Shown piece after piece: positions 8,242 through 15,994 of a stretch of 38,823 bases of DNA. How positions within the stretch are numbered: the stretch's first letter is position 1; every line of letters starts with the position of its first letter. Below the pieces are notes generated by a model. It had not been told where the DNA came from. It saw nothing but the letters and a program-made list of their open reading frames with translations, and did not search any database. Source of the DNA: Gemmatimonadaceae bacterium (GTDB taxonomy: Bacteria; Gemmatimonadota; Gemmatimonadetes; Gemmatimonadales; Gemmatimonadaceae); contig JAICLZ010000040.1 of the NCBI GenBank assembly GCA_025929535.1, positions 1 through 38,823 on the forward strand. The letters run 5' to 3'. Made by a program: the position numbers and the translations under genes.

Positions 8242-10164
8242 GTGGACCTCGATCCGCGGTACCGGTTCGAGAATTACATCGTGGGAGGCGCTAACCGGCT
8301 CGCCGTATCAGCGGCGCGCGCGGTCGGACAGTCTCCCGGTACGTCGTACAATCCGCTCTTCATTTACAGCAGCTCGGGACTCGGCAAAACCCATCTGATG
8401 CTGGCGATCGGACATCTCGCGCATCAGCTGCAGCCGCAGCTCACGGTGGAGTACGTCACGCTCGAGGAGTTCATCGAGGAGCTCAATCACGCGATCGGCG
8501 ACAGCGCGATGGAGCTGTTCAAGCGGCGCTTCCACATGGTGGACATGCTGCTGCTCGACGACGTGCAATTCCTGGCCGGCCGCAGGGAGACGCAGAGCGA
8601 GATGCTGCGGCTCTTCAACACGCTGCAGCGCGCGGGGAAGCAGGTCGTGCTCACGAGCGACCGTCCTCCGTCCGAGATCGGTGATCTCGACGAGCGCCTC
8701 ATCACGCGGCTCACGGGCGGGCTCGTGGTCGACGTGGGGCCTCCGGACTATGAAACGCGCGTCGCGATTCTGCGCAGCAAGTGCGACGAACGCGGCGTCG
8801 CGTTCGAGTCCGGCGTGCTCGACGAGGTGGCGCGGATCAACTTCACGAACGTCCGCGAGCTCCAGGGCGCGCTGAACCGTCTCGTCGCGTGCCAGACACT
8901 GGATGAGGTGCCCGTCACCGCGCGCAGCGTGCGCGAGCTGCTCGGCGAGAAGCCGGATGCGCCGCTGCTCGTTCCATCCCACGCACGCGGACAGGAGTTC
9001 GCGAGCTTTCTCTCGGACTTGAGCGAGGTCGTCGCGCAGCACATCGACAGCTGGCGCGTACGCGTGGTCGAGGCGATGACGTACTGGCACCAGCTCGGCT
9101 ACGTCACGCAGCTGCTCGAGCGCACCCTGGAGCTCACCGAAGAGCCGGATGTCGACACGCTGCTGTCGCGCTTCGAGGCATCGATCCGGCGGCTGCGCGA
9201 GCTCGAGGCGGAAGCATCGAAGATCGACCCGCACCTCGCGGCGTCCGAGCTCTTTCGCGATCCGGAGCGGGTCGGCGAGGCGGAGCTCGTGGTCGCGCGA
9301 ATGGTCGGTGGCGCGGAGCCGCCGCCGGGTCCCGATCCTGCGCTCACGCGCGCGGAGCTCGAAGTGGGCGCATCGAACCAGCTCGCGGTGCACGCGATCG
9401 ACACGATCGTCGATGAGCCGGGAAAGACGTACAATCCGCTCTTCGTCCATGGATCGCACGGCGTCGGCAAGACGCACCTGCTCCACGCGCTCGGCAACGA
9501 GCTGATCGCGCAGAGCGGCGGCGCGTTCACCGTGGCCGTAGTGAACGCATCGCAATTCATCGACCAGCTGATCGCCGCGCTCCAGGACGAGCAGATCGAG
9601 AAGTGGCGCGCGCGCTATCGCGTGCTCGACGCCCTCATTCTCGACGACGTCGACGAGTGCGCCGGGAAGGAACGCTCGCAGGAAGAGCTCTTCCACATCT
9701 TCAACAGCCTCTCGGCGAACGGACGCCAGATCGTATTCGCGAGCGCGCACGCGCCCAAGGCGATCGAAGGGCTGGAGGAGCGGCTGCGCTCGCGCTTCGA
9801 GGGCGGCCTCGTGGTGGAGATCCAGCCGCCCGACCACGCGCTGCGCGAGAAGCTCTACGCTCGCTACCTCGCGGGCGCCGGCGAGCGTCTCGACCGGCCG
9901 CTCATCGATTATCTCGCGTCGCGCTCCGTCGCGAGTGTGGCCGAGATGACGGGAACGGTCGATCGGCTGCTGAAAGCGGCTGCCGTGGTGGGCGTTCCGC
10001 TCAACGCGTCGTTCGCGCGCAAGGAGCTCGAGGGCGGCGCGGCTGCGCCGGCGCCACCCAGACACTCGAACGGGCGCGATGCCGATCCGTTCTTCCTCGA
10101 CGAGGAGAAGATCCTCTGGGACTGGCCCGATGTGACCGGGCGTGCCATCGAGGAGTTCCGATAG
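8242..10164 (+). CDS. Tandem DnaA-type AAA+ ATPase lacking the DNA-binding domain
   Basis: The 640-residue protein has two DnaA domain III-like modules. Module 1 starts at once with DPRYRFENYIVGGANRLA, then Walker A SSGLGKTH (Lys49), Walker B LLLDDVQF (Asp106-Asp107), sensor 1 VVLTSDRPP, an arginine-finger segment LDERLITRLTGGL and sensor 2 TNVRELQGALNRL. A helical linker spans about 250-365. Module 2 has SHGVGKTH (Lys410), LILDDVDE (Asp468-Asp469) and LEERLRSRFEGGL, but its sensor 2 region reads SVAEMTGTVDRL, without the usual arginine. DnaA domain I and the C-terminal helix-turn-helix domain are absent, so it is not a replication initiator. The tail is acidic and aromatic (EEKILWDWPD). It is coupled within the chemosensory run; its function is unknown. 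Confidence 0.9.
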   Translation: MDLDPRYRFENYIVGGANRLAVSAARAVGQSPGTSYNPLFIYSSSGLGKTHLMLAIGHLAHQLQPQLTVEYVTLEEFIEELNHAIGDSAMELFKRRFHMVDMLLLDDVQFLAGRRETQSEMLRLFNTLQRAGKQVVLTSDRPPSEIGDLDERLITRLTGGLVVDVGPPDYETRVAILRSKCDERGVAFESGVLDEVARINFTNVRELQGALNRLVACQTLDEVPVTARSVRELLGEKPDAPLLVPSHARGQEFASFLSDLSEVVAQHIDSWRVRVVEAMTYWHQLGYVTQLLERTLELTEEPDVDTLLSRFEASIRRLRELEAEASKIDPHLAASELFRDPERVGEAELVVARMVGGAEPPPGPDPALTRAELEVGASNQLAVHAIDTIVDEPGKTYNPLFVHGSHGVGKTHLLHALGNELIAQSGGAFTVAVVNASQFIDQLIAALQDEQIEKWRARYRVLDALILDDVDECAGKERSQEELFHIFNSLSANGRQIVFASAHAPKAIEGLEERLRSRFEGGLVVEIQPPDHALREKLYARYLAGAGERLDRPLIDYLASRSVASVAEMTGTVDRLLKAAAVVGVPLNASFARKELEGGAAAPAPPRHSNGRDADPFFLDEEKILWDWPDVTGRAIEEFR

Positions 10165-11790
10165 ATGGCGATCAAGGGGAGTCTTCGCGAGGCGAGCTTG
10201 CCCGACGTGCTGCAGCTGCTGGCGATGGGACAGAAAACGGGCTGTCTCAGCGTCACCGACCGCAACAACTTCGGCTACATCTACTTCGATCGCGGCCGAA
10301 TTTCCTACGCGTCGATCGTCAACCGGCGCGACCGGCTTGGCGATACGCTGGTCAAGAACAACGTCATCACGCAGCGCGAGCTGGATGCGGCCATCGACGC
10401 GCAGGCTACCCAACAGCGCAACAAGCGCCTCGGCGAGATTCTGATCGAGCAGCACATCCTCACGCGCGAGGAGCTGCACCGCTACATCCGCGTGCAGATC
10501 GAGGAGGCGGTGTACTACCTCTTCACCTGGACGCAGGGGACGTTCAGCTTCGAGGCTGACATGCGTCCCGACGACAACGACGTGCTCGTCTCGATCAATC
10601 CCGAGTCGCTGCTACTCGAGGGCGCGCGCCGTGTCGACGAGTGGAGCCTCATCGAGAAGAAGGTGCCGAGCTTCGACCTCATCTTCGAGCTCGACGTGGG
10701 GCGACTCGCGGTGAGCGAGTCCCAGCTCACCTCGCAGCAGCAGCAGCTCACGCCGTTGATCGATGGCCGCCGCGATGTGACGGCGCTCATCGACTTGTCG
10801 GGGCTTGGCGATTTCGAGGTGGGGAAAGCGCTGTACGGGCTCGCGACGGCGGGATTCATCCAGCGCGTGGGCAAGTCGCGCCCGCAAGACGAGGTCGTGC
10901 GCGAGGCTCGCGTGGAGGAGCATCGAAACCTCGGCGTCGCCTTCTACCGCACGGCGATGTTCGACGAGGCGACGCGCGAATTCCGGCGAGTGGTGGAGCT
11001 GCGGGACAGCGACGTGCAGGCGCGCTTCTTTTTGAGCCTGGTCTCGATGCGCGAGGGACGCTGGGCCGAAGCCGTGCTGACGCTGCGCGAGGCCGCCGCG
11101 CAGCCCACGGCGCGTCCATCGATCTTCCACAATCTCGCGTATGCGCTCGAGCGGCTCGGGAACCTCGACGAGGCGCGCGAGATGCTGCAGGAGGCGATCA
11201 CGCGAGGCGGTGGCGATGATCCGCGCATCCGCACGTCGTTCGGCGTGCTCGCGCTTCGCATGGGCGAGGTGGACGACGCGAATACCTCCTTCACCGCGGC
11301 GCGCGCGCTGCTCGGGAAGCGGGTGCCATCGCCCGCGTGGTTTCACTACGCGTCGCTGGCCGCGGGGCTCGCCGGCGATCTCGATCGTGCGCTCGAGCTC
11401 ATCACCGAGGGCGTGAAGACGCATCCGCACGCCGCGGTGCTCGGCAATACGCTCGCCGCGGTGCACGAGCGGCGCGGCGACTTCGCGGCCGCGGCCCAGG
11501 CGGCCGAGTCGGCGATGGGAAACGGGGGAACGATTCCCCAGCTCCACAAGAATCTCGGCGACTACTTCTATCGCGCGCTCCGGTACGAGGAGGCGCTCGA
11601 CCAGTATCAGCGCGCGATCAAGATCAACCCAGCGCTGGGCGACGACGTCTACTTCAAGCTGGGCAACATCCGCTTCAAGTGGCAGGAGAAGGAACAGGCG
11701 CTCGCCTACTGGGAGCGCTCGCTCGCGCTGAACCCGGCGAACGAGATCCTGCGCACGAATCTCGAGCTCGCGCGCACGAAGGCATCATGA
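10165..11790 (+). CDS. DUF4388 (PATAN) domain protein with long TPR region
   Basis: The product has 541 residues. The first 160 or so repeat the plan of the protein at 4752: MAIKGSLREASLPDVLQLLA, TGCLSV, YIYFDRGRISYASI, two LG(D/E)-type helical repeats (LGDTLVKNNVITQRELDAAI and LGEILIEQHILTREELHRYI) and FTWTQGTFSFE. A winged-helix-like stretch (about 175-240) precedes TPR units to the end, including LHKNLGDYFYRALRYEEALD. The two LG-repeats look like the N-terminal domain of MshE/GspE ATPases, which in some members binds cyclic di-GMP; the key Arg-Leu-Gly pattern is only partly kept (KRLGEIL). The start abuts the previous stop (TAGATG). It overlaps cheR by 4 bases. Confidence 0.86.
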   Translation: MAIKGSLREASLPDVLQLLAMGQKTGCLSVTDRNNFGYIYFDRGRISYASIVNRRDRLGDTLVKNNVITQRELDAAIDAQATQQRNKRLGEILIEQHILTREELHRYIRVQIEEAVYYLFTWTQGTFSFEADMRPDDNDVLVSINPESLLLEGARRVDEWSLIEKKVPSFDLIFELDVGRLAVSESQLTSQQQQLTPLIDGRRDVTALIDLSGLGDFEVGKALYGLATAGFIQRVGKSRPQDEVVREARVEEHRNLGVAFYRTAMFDEATREFRRVVELRDSDVQARFFLSLVSMREGRWAEAVLTLREAAAQPTARPSIFHNLAYALERLGNLDEAREMLQEAITRGGGDDPRIRTSFGVLALRMGEVDDANTSFTAARALLGKRVPSPAWFHYASLAAGLAGDLDRALELITEGVKTHPHAAVLGNTLAAVHERRGDFAAAAQAAESAMGNGGTIPQLHKNLGDYFYRALRYEEALDQYQRAIKINPALGDDVYFKLGNIRFKWQEKEQALAYWERSLALNPANEILRTNLELARTKAS

Positions 11791-12599
11791 CCTCTCCCGA
11801 GCTCGACGACGATGGATACGCGGCGCTCACCGAGAAGATCACGCGCGAGCGCAGCTTCGGGTGCGCAAGCTACAAGGAGAAATGCGTTCGGCGACGCATC
11901 GCGGTCCGGATGCGCGCGCGAGGCGTGCACACGTTCGAGGAGTACGGGCGAGTGCTCGATCGCGATCGTCACGAGTACGATCTGCTTCTGGATGCGCTCA
12001 CGATCAACGTCACCAAGTTCTTTCGAAACCCGGAGACCTTCGCGGCGATCGGCCGCGAGATCGTGCCCGCGCTGTACGCGCGTGTCGAGCCGCAGCTGCG
12101 CATCTGGAGCGCGGGATGCGCATCGGGAGAGGAGCCGTACTCGCTCGCGATGCTGATGCACCGCTACGCCGTGGCGCAGGGAAAGCGCTTCGATCGTGTC
12201 GACGTGCTCGGCACCGATGTCGATCGGGCGAGCCTCGCGGCGGCCGAGCGTGCCGTGTACCTCGAGTCCACGCTCGCCGATACGCCGGCGGAGCTCCGGC
12301 AGATGTACTTCCCGATGCAGGCGCCCTATCGGATTCCACACGACGTGCACGCGCGCGTCGAGTTCCGCCGGCACGACCTGCTGCGCGAGCCGTTCCCCGA
12401 GTCGCAGCACCTCATCGTCTGCCGCAACGTCATCATCTACTTCGACCGGACCACCCAGGAGGAGCTCTTCCAGAAGTTTGCCGCGGCGCTCCTGCCCGGC
12501 GGCTTTCTCGTGCTGGGACGCGTCGAGACGCTGTTCGGGCCCGCCCGCCCGATGTTCACGCCGGTGGACAACCGCGAACGATTGTTCCGGCGCACATGA
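11787..12599 (+). CDS. cheR: Chemoreceptor methyltransferase CheR
   Basis: CheR transfers methyl groups from S-adenosylmethionine to glutamates of chemoreceptors. The 270-residue product shows the helical N-terminal domain ending in TINVTKFFRNPETF, the SAM-binding loop SAGCASGEEPYSLAM, the acidic strand VLGTDVDRASLAAAE and the C-terminal HLIVCRNVIIYFDRTTQEEL. No TPR extension is attached. The ATG at 11787 overlaps the preceding stop, and the gene overlaps cheD by four bases. An intact CheR implies at least one methylatable receptor elsewhere in the genome, since none is in this window. Confidence 0.96.
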   Translation: MTSPELDDDGYAALTEKITRERSFGCASYKEKCVRRRIAVRMRARGVHTFEEYGRVLDRDRHEYDLLLDALTINVTKFFRNPETFAAIGREIVPALYARVEPQLRIWSAGCASGEEPYSLAMLMHRYAVAQGKRFDRVDVLGTDVDRASLAAAERAVYLESTLADTPAELRQMYFPMQAPYRIPHDVHARVEFRRHDLLREPFPESQHLIVCRNVIIYFDRTTQEELFQKFAAALLPGGFLVLGRVETLFGPARPMFTPVDNRERLFRRT

Positions 12600-13078
12600 A
12601 GGCGATCTCGGTGCGTGTTGCCGATGCGGCGGTCGGCCAGGGGGACGTGCTTCTGTCCACGCTCGGACTGGGCTCGTGCATCGCGATCGCGCTCTACGAT
12701 CGCCAGGCGCACGTGGCCGGGCTCGCGCACATCCTGCTGCCGAGCGAGGCGCTGGCGCGCGACCGCGAGAACCGGGCGAAGTTCGCGCAGACCGCGGTGC
12801 CGCTCCTGCTCGAGCGGATGCGTGCGATCGGCGCGCGCGATACCAACATCGTCGCGAAGCTCGCCGGCGGCGCGAGCATGTTCACGTCGCTGCTCACGCA
12901 GGGCGGTCCGCCGATCGGCGAGCGCAATCTCATCGCCACGCGGATCGCGCTCGCGAGCCACGGCATTCGCGTGCTGGGCGAGGACGTGGGCGGCGGCCAC
13001 GGTCGCAGCGTCTTCTTGCACGGCTGCGACGGGCGCGTCGAGGTCAAATCGATCGGGAAGGGCTGTGTCGTCCTCTAG
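12596..13078 (+). CDS. cheD: Chemoreceptor glutamine deamidase CheD
   Basis: CheD deamidates glutamines of chemoreceptors and binds CheC. The 160-residue protein carries the catalytic Cys28 in LGLGSCIAIALYD and His45 in AGLAHILLP, with Thr22 in the expected place, and the conserved KLAGGASMF and GERN segments. The ATG at 12596 overlaps the cheR stop (ATGA). The cheB GTG lies inside its 3' end. Together with cheC it suggests Bacillus/Thermotoga-type adaptation in which CheC can pull CheD away from receptors. Confidence 0.95.
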   Translation: MKAISVRVADAAVGQGDVLLSTLGLGSCIAIALYDRQAHVAGLAHILLPSEALARDRENRAKFAQTAVPLLLERMRAIGARDTNIVAKLAGGASMFTSLLTQGGPPIGERNLIATRIALASHGIRVLGEDVGGGHGRSVFLHGCDGRVEVKSIGKGCVVL

Positions 13079-14183
13079 CCGCCTGCCTTCCGTGCTCGTC
13101 GTGGACGACAGCGCCTTCATGCGCAAGCTCGTGACGGAGCTCATCGAGGGCTCCGCTGAGTTTCGCGTGATCGGCACCGCACGCCACGGGCTCGACGCGC
13201 TGCAGAAGGTGCAGACGCTGCATCCAGATATCGTCACGCTCGACATCGAGATGCCGGAGCTCGACGGACTCGGCGCGCTCGAGCGCATCATGCGCGAGTC
13301 GCCGCGCCCGGTCGTGATGCTGACGGCGGCATCGGGCGCGGGCGACGAGATGGCGCTGCGCGCGCTGGAGCGCGGCGCGGTGGAGTTCGTGCGCAAGCCG
13401 TCCGGGCCCATCAGCCTCGACCTGGCGACGATTCGCGATGAGCTGCTCACCGCACTCCGCGCAGCCGCGCAGGTGAATCTCTCGGGCGTGCGCGCCTCCG
13501 CACTCGAGTCGTCGCGCGCCGATGCGGCCATCAGCCGCAGCCCCAGTGCGGCGCACCGCGTCATCGCGATCGCGGCGTCCACGGGCGGCCCGCGCGCGCT
13601 CGCGGAGCTCGTGCCCGCGCTCCCCGCGCAGCTCGATGCCTCGGTGCTCATCGTCCAGCACATGCCGCCGGGATTCACGAAGACGCTGGCCGAGCGACTC
13701 GATGGGCTGAGCGCGTTGACGGTGAGCGAGGCGGTGCACGGCGAGACGATCGAGTCGGGGCGCGTCTACATCGCGCCGGGTGGGCAGCACATGCGCCTGC
13801 AGGCGGTGGGTCGCACACGGGTGATCATGCTCGACGACTCGCCGCCGGTGTGGGGCGTGCGACCGTCGGCGGATCCGTTCTTTCACTCGGTGGCGGAAAG
13901 CGCGGGCGCGGCAGCGATCGGTGTGGTGCTCACGGGGATGGGGCGCGATGGCGCGGCAGGGCTGCGCGCGATCCGCGATGCCGGCGGAGCGGGGATCGCG
14001 CAGGATCGGCAGAGCTCCATCATTTACGGCATGCCGCAGGCCGCGTACGCGGCGGGCGGCGCCACGACGGTGCTTCCCCTCGCGGAAATCGCGCCCGCGC
14101 TCGCAACCATGGTACGCGCGGCCGCGGATGTGACCGCGACCGGAGGCGACCGGTCCATCTACGGGGGCGGGAGCGGCCAGTGA
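13065..14183 (+). CDS. cheB: Receptor methylesterase/response regulator CheB
   Basis: CheB removes receptor methyl groups when phosphorylated by CheA. The 372-residue product has an N-terminal receiver domain with Asp14-Asp15, phosphoacceptor Asp60 in TLDIEMPELDG, and Lys111 in VRKPSG. The linker (about 135-165) leads to the esterase domain with catalytic Ser172 (AASTGGPRAL), His199 (VQHMPPGFT) and Asp295 (TGMGRDGAAG). I chose the GTG at 13065, which overlaps cheD by 14 bases and has GGGAAGGG just upstream; the GTG at 13092 is possible but would cut the receiver's first strand. The cheW start overlaps its stop. Confidence 0.96.
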   Translation: MSSSSRLPSVLVVDDSAFMRKLVTELIEGSAEFRVIGTARHGLDALQKVQTLHPDIVTLDIEMPELDGLGALERIMRESPRPVVMLTAASGAGDEMALRALERGAVEFVRKPSGPISLDLATIRDELLTALRAAAQVNLSGVRASALESSRADAAISRSPSAAHRVIAIAASTGGPRALAELVPALPAQLDASVLIVQHMPPGFTKTLAERLDGLSALTVSEAVHGETIESGRVYIAPGGQHMRLQAVGRTRVIMLDDSPPVWGVRPSADPFFHSVAESAGAAAIGVVLTGMGRDGAAGLRAIRDAGGAGIAQDRQSSIIYGMPQAAYAAGGATTVLPLAEIAPALATMVRAAADVTATGGDRSIYGGGSGQ

Positions 14184-14656
14184 GCGCCGGCTTGGAGGAG
14201 CAGCACTCGAGCGAGACGCCACTCACGGCGCTGCTTCTCATGCGGCAGGGCACCGAGTATTTCGCGCTCGCGCTCACGGCTGCCATGGAGGCACTGGAGC
14301 TGCCGCCGCTCACGGCCATTCCGGGCGCGCCCGCGTATCTGCTCGGCATGCTCACGGATCGCGGGACGGGAATACCGGTGTTTGCCGGGAGCCGGATCCT
14401 CGAGGTGGAAGGGCTCGGCGCGGGCGACGAAGTGCTGGTGATCGTGCGCGACGTCGAGCGGCAGGTCGGTCTCGTGGTGGATGCGGTAGAGGACGTGATC
14501 ATGGCGGATGTGACGACGATGCAGCAGCCCATGGATTCGATGCGGTCCGATGGAGTCGTGCGCGGCGTGGTGCAGTCGGAGAACCGGCTGATCGCCTTGC
14601 TGGATGCGCGTGCGCTCGTCCGCCTGGGTTCGCGCGCGCTGCCGGAGGTCGCATGA
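14180..14656 (+). CDS. cheW: CheW-like coupling protein (first copy)
   Basis: CheW couples receptors to CheA. The 158-residue product has a CheW fold pattern: LLLMRQGTEYFALALTAAMEAL, the glycine-rich turn around LLGMLTDRGTGIPVF, DEVLVIVRDVERQVGLVVDAVEDV and a C-terminal NRLIALLDARALV. It is more divergent than the second copy; for example, it lacks the usual DLR motif. The GTG at 14180 overlaps the cheB stop and gives a short polar leader before the domain. Two different CheW proteins side by side suggest two receptor classes or array layers, which is inference. Confidence 0.88.
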   Translation: MSAGLEEQHSSETPLTALLLMRQGTEYFALALTAAMEALELPPLTAIPGAPAYLLGMLTDRGTGIPVFAGSRILEVEGLGAGDEVLVIVRDVERQVGLVVDAVEDVIMADVTTMQQPMDSMRSDGVVRGVVQSENRLIALLDARALVRLGSRALPEVA

Positions 14657-15135
14657 CCAGCGGCGCGCAGCAGCTCGTGCAGCAGCTCGTCACCTTCCGT
14701 CTTGGCGACGATCAGTTCGCGGTGGACATCCTCCAGGTGGAGCGGGTGCTGCGATTCAGCGCGCCGGCGGCGGTGCCGAATCTTCCCGCATGGATCGACG
14801 GCGTGATCGAGCACGGCGGTCGCGTGGTGCCCGTCATCGACCTGCGCACGCGCTTCGGGTTGCCGCGCCTGGAGCCGCGTCCGGAGCATCGCATTCTGGT
14901 GCTCGCGATCGGCGAGGAGTGGCTTGGCGTCACGGTAGACTCCGTGCACGAGGTGATGTCGGCATCGCCGGAAGAGATCGCGCCACCGCCGTCGTTCTTT
15001 CGCGGGCTCAACGCGGCATACCTGAAAGGGCTCGTGCGCCGGGACGGTCTCTTGATCATTTTTCTCGATGTGGCGCGCGTGCTGACCTCCTCCGAGCTCC
15101 TCGAGCTGACATCGGCCGCGGCCACGAATGGCTGA
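14653..15135 (+). CDS. cheW: CheW coupling protein (second copy)
   Basis: This 160-residue protein is a closer match to CheW: LVTFRLGDDQFAVDILQVER, VPNLPAWIDGVIEHGGRVVP, VIDLRTRFGL, then ILVLAIGEEWLGVTVDSVHE and a final ISLE-type strand DGLLIIFLDVARVL. It should join receptor tips to the P5 domain of CheA. The ATG at 14653 overlaps the preceding cheW stop (ATGA), and its own end overlaps the next gene by 8 bases. The pair probably arose by an old duplication, given the limited similarity between them. Confidence 0.94.
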   Translation: MTSGAQQLVQQLVTFRLGDDQFAVDILQVERVLRFSAPAAVPNLPAWIDGVIEHGGRVVPVIDLRTRFGLPRLEPRPEHRILVLAIGEEWLGVTVDSVHEVMSASPEEIAPPPSFFRGLNAAYLKGLVRRDGLLIIFLDVARVLTSSELLELTSAAATNG

Positions 15136-15994
15136 CGTCGAAGCCACGCCCTTTCGCGCGAGATATGCGGCCATCGAGGCGCGACTCGAAGCCGCGACGG
15201 CCGCCACCGATCGCGATCTGATCAAAGGCGAGATCATCGCACTCTACAAGGAGGTCGAGTCGGAGCTGTCGCAGCTCGCCATCCTGCGCGAGGACATCAA
15301 GAAGCTGGTCGAGAAGTGGAAGCAGGTGCAGCAGAGCTCCGTGCCATCCACGGCGCCGGAGTTCGGGGGCGATCGCCCCGCCGTGGTGGCCGACCACATC
15401 GGTGCGTCGACGTTCGTGGAGAAAGGCTGGAGCCTGATCTCGCTCGGCGATCACGAGGGAGCCGAGCGCGCGCTCAAACGGGCACTCGAGCTGTCTCCCA
15501 ACGATCCGCAAACCGAGTCGCTCCTCGGCTGGGCACAGATGCTCCAGGAGAAATACGACGAGGCGCTGCTCAACTTCCAGAAAGTCCTGATACGCCAGCC
15601 GACGAACTCGCTTGCGCGCATCAATCTCGGCTACATCTGCCTCAAGAAGCGCATCTTCGGCGAGGCCATCGAACATCTGTCGAAGGCGATTCGACTGGAC
15701 AACGATCGCAAGGCGACGCTCTACGCGCACTTCTACCTCGGCCTCGTGTACGGCGAGCGCGAGATGTACGAGGACGCGCAGACCTTTTTTCGCAAGACGC
15801 TCGTGCTCGGACCGAATCTCATCGAGGCGTACTACGAGCTCGGGCGCTCGCTGTGGTTCGACGGCAAGCGCGAGGAGGCGAAGCAGACTTGGCGTGACGG
15901 GCTCGCGGCCAACAAGTTCAATCCATGGGGGAAGCGCTGCGGGGAGATGTTGAAGCACGTCGAGGAGGGCGGCGCCCCGGCGCGAAACGGCTAG
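15128..15994 (+). CDS. Coiled-coil and TPR protein
   Basis: The product has 288 residues. Residues about 8-68 are strongly helical and charged with heptad-like spacing (RYAAIEARLEAATAATDRD, LAILREDIKKLVEKWKQVQQ), suggesting a coiled coil. Residues about 95-270 hold at least four TPR units, for example FVEKGWSLISLGDHEGAERA and ARINLGYICLKKRIFGEAIE. There is no signal peptide. It closes the clearly cytoplasmic part of the chemosensory run, just after two cheW genes. It could be an array scaffold, but the function is not readable from sequence. Its 3' end overlaps the next gene by 70 bases. Confidence 0.8.
   Translation: MADVEATPFRARYAAIEARLEAATAATDRDLIKGEIIALYKEVESELSQLAILREDIKKLVEKWKQVQQSSVPSTAPEFGGDRPAVVADHIGASTFVEKGWSLISLGDHEGAERALKRALELSPNDPQTESLLGWAQMLQEKYDEALLNFQKVLIRQPTNSLARINLGYICLKKRIFGEAIEHLSKAIRLDNDRKATLYAHFYLGLVYGEREMYEDAQTFFRKTLVLGPNLIEAYYELGRSLWFDGKREEAKQTWRDGLAANKFNPWGKRCGEMLKHVEEGGAPARNG

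Noticed and set aside
8242-10164. The gene as the chromosomal replication initiator dnaA
   Set aside because: It lacks domain I and the DNA-binding domain, has two ATPase modules, and has no dnaN or origin features nearby.
8308-10479. A 723-codon minus-strand frame opposite the DnaA-like gene
   Set aside because: It mirrors a gene with intact Walker motifs and has no family features of its own.
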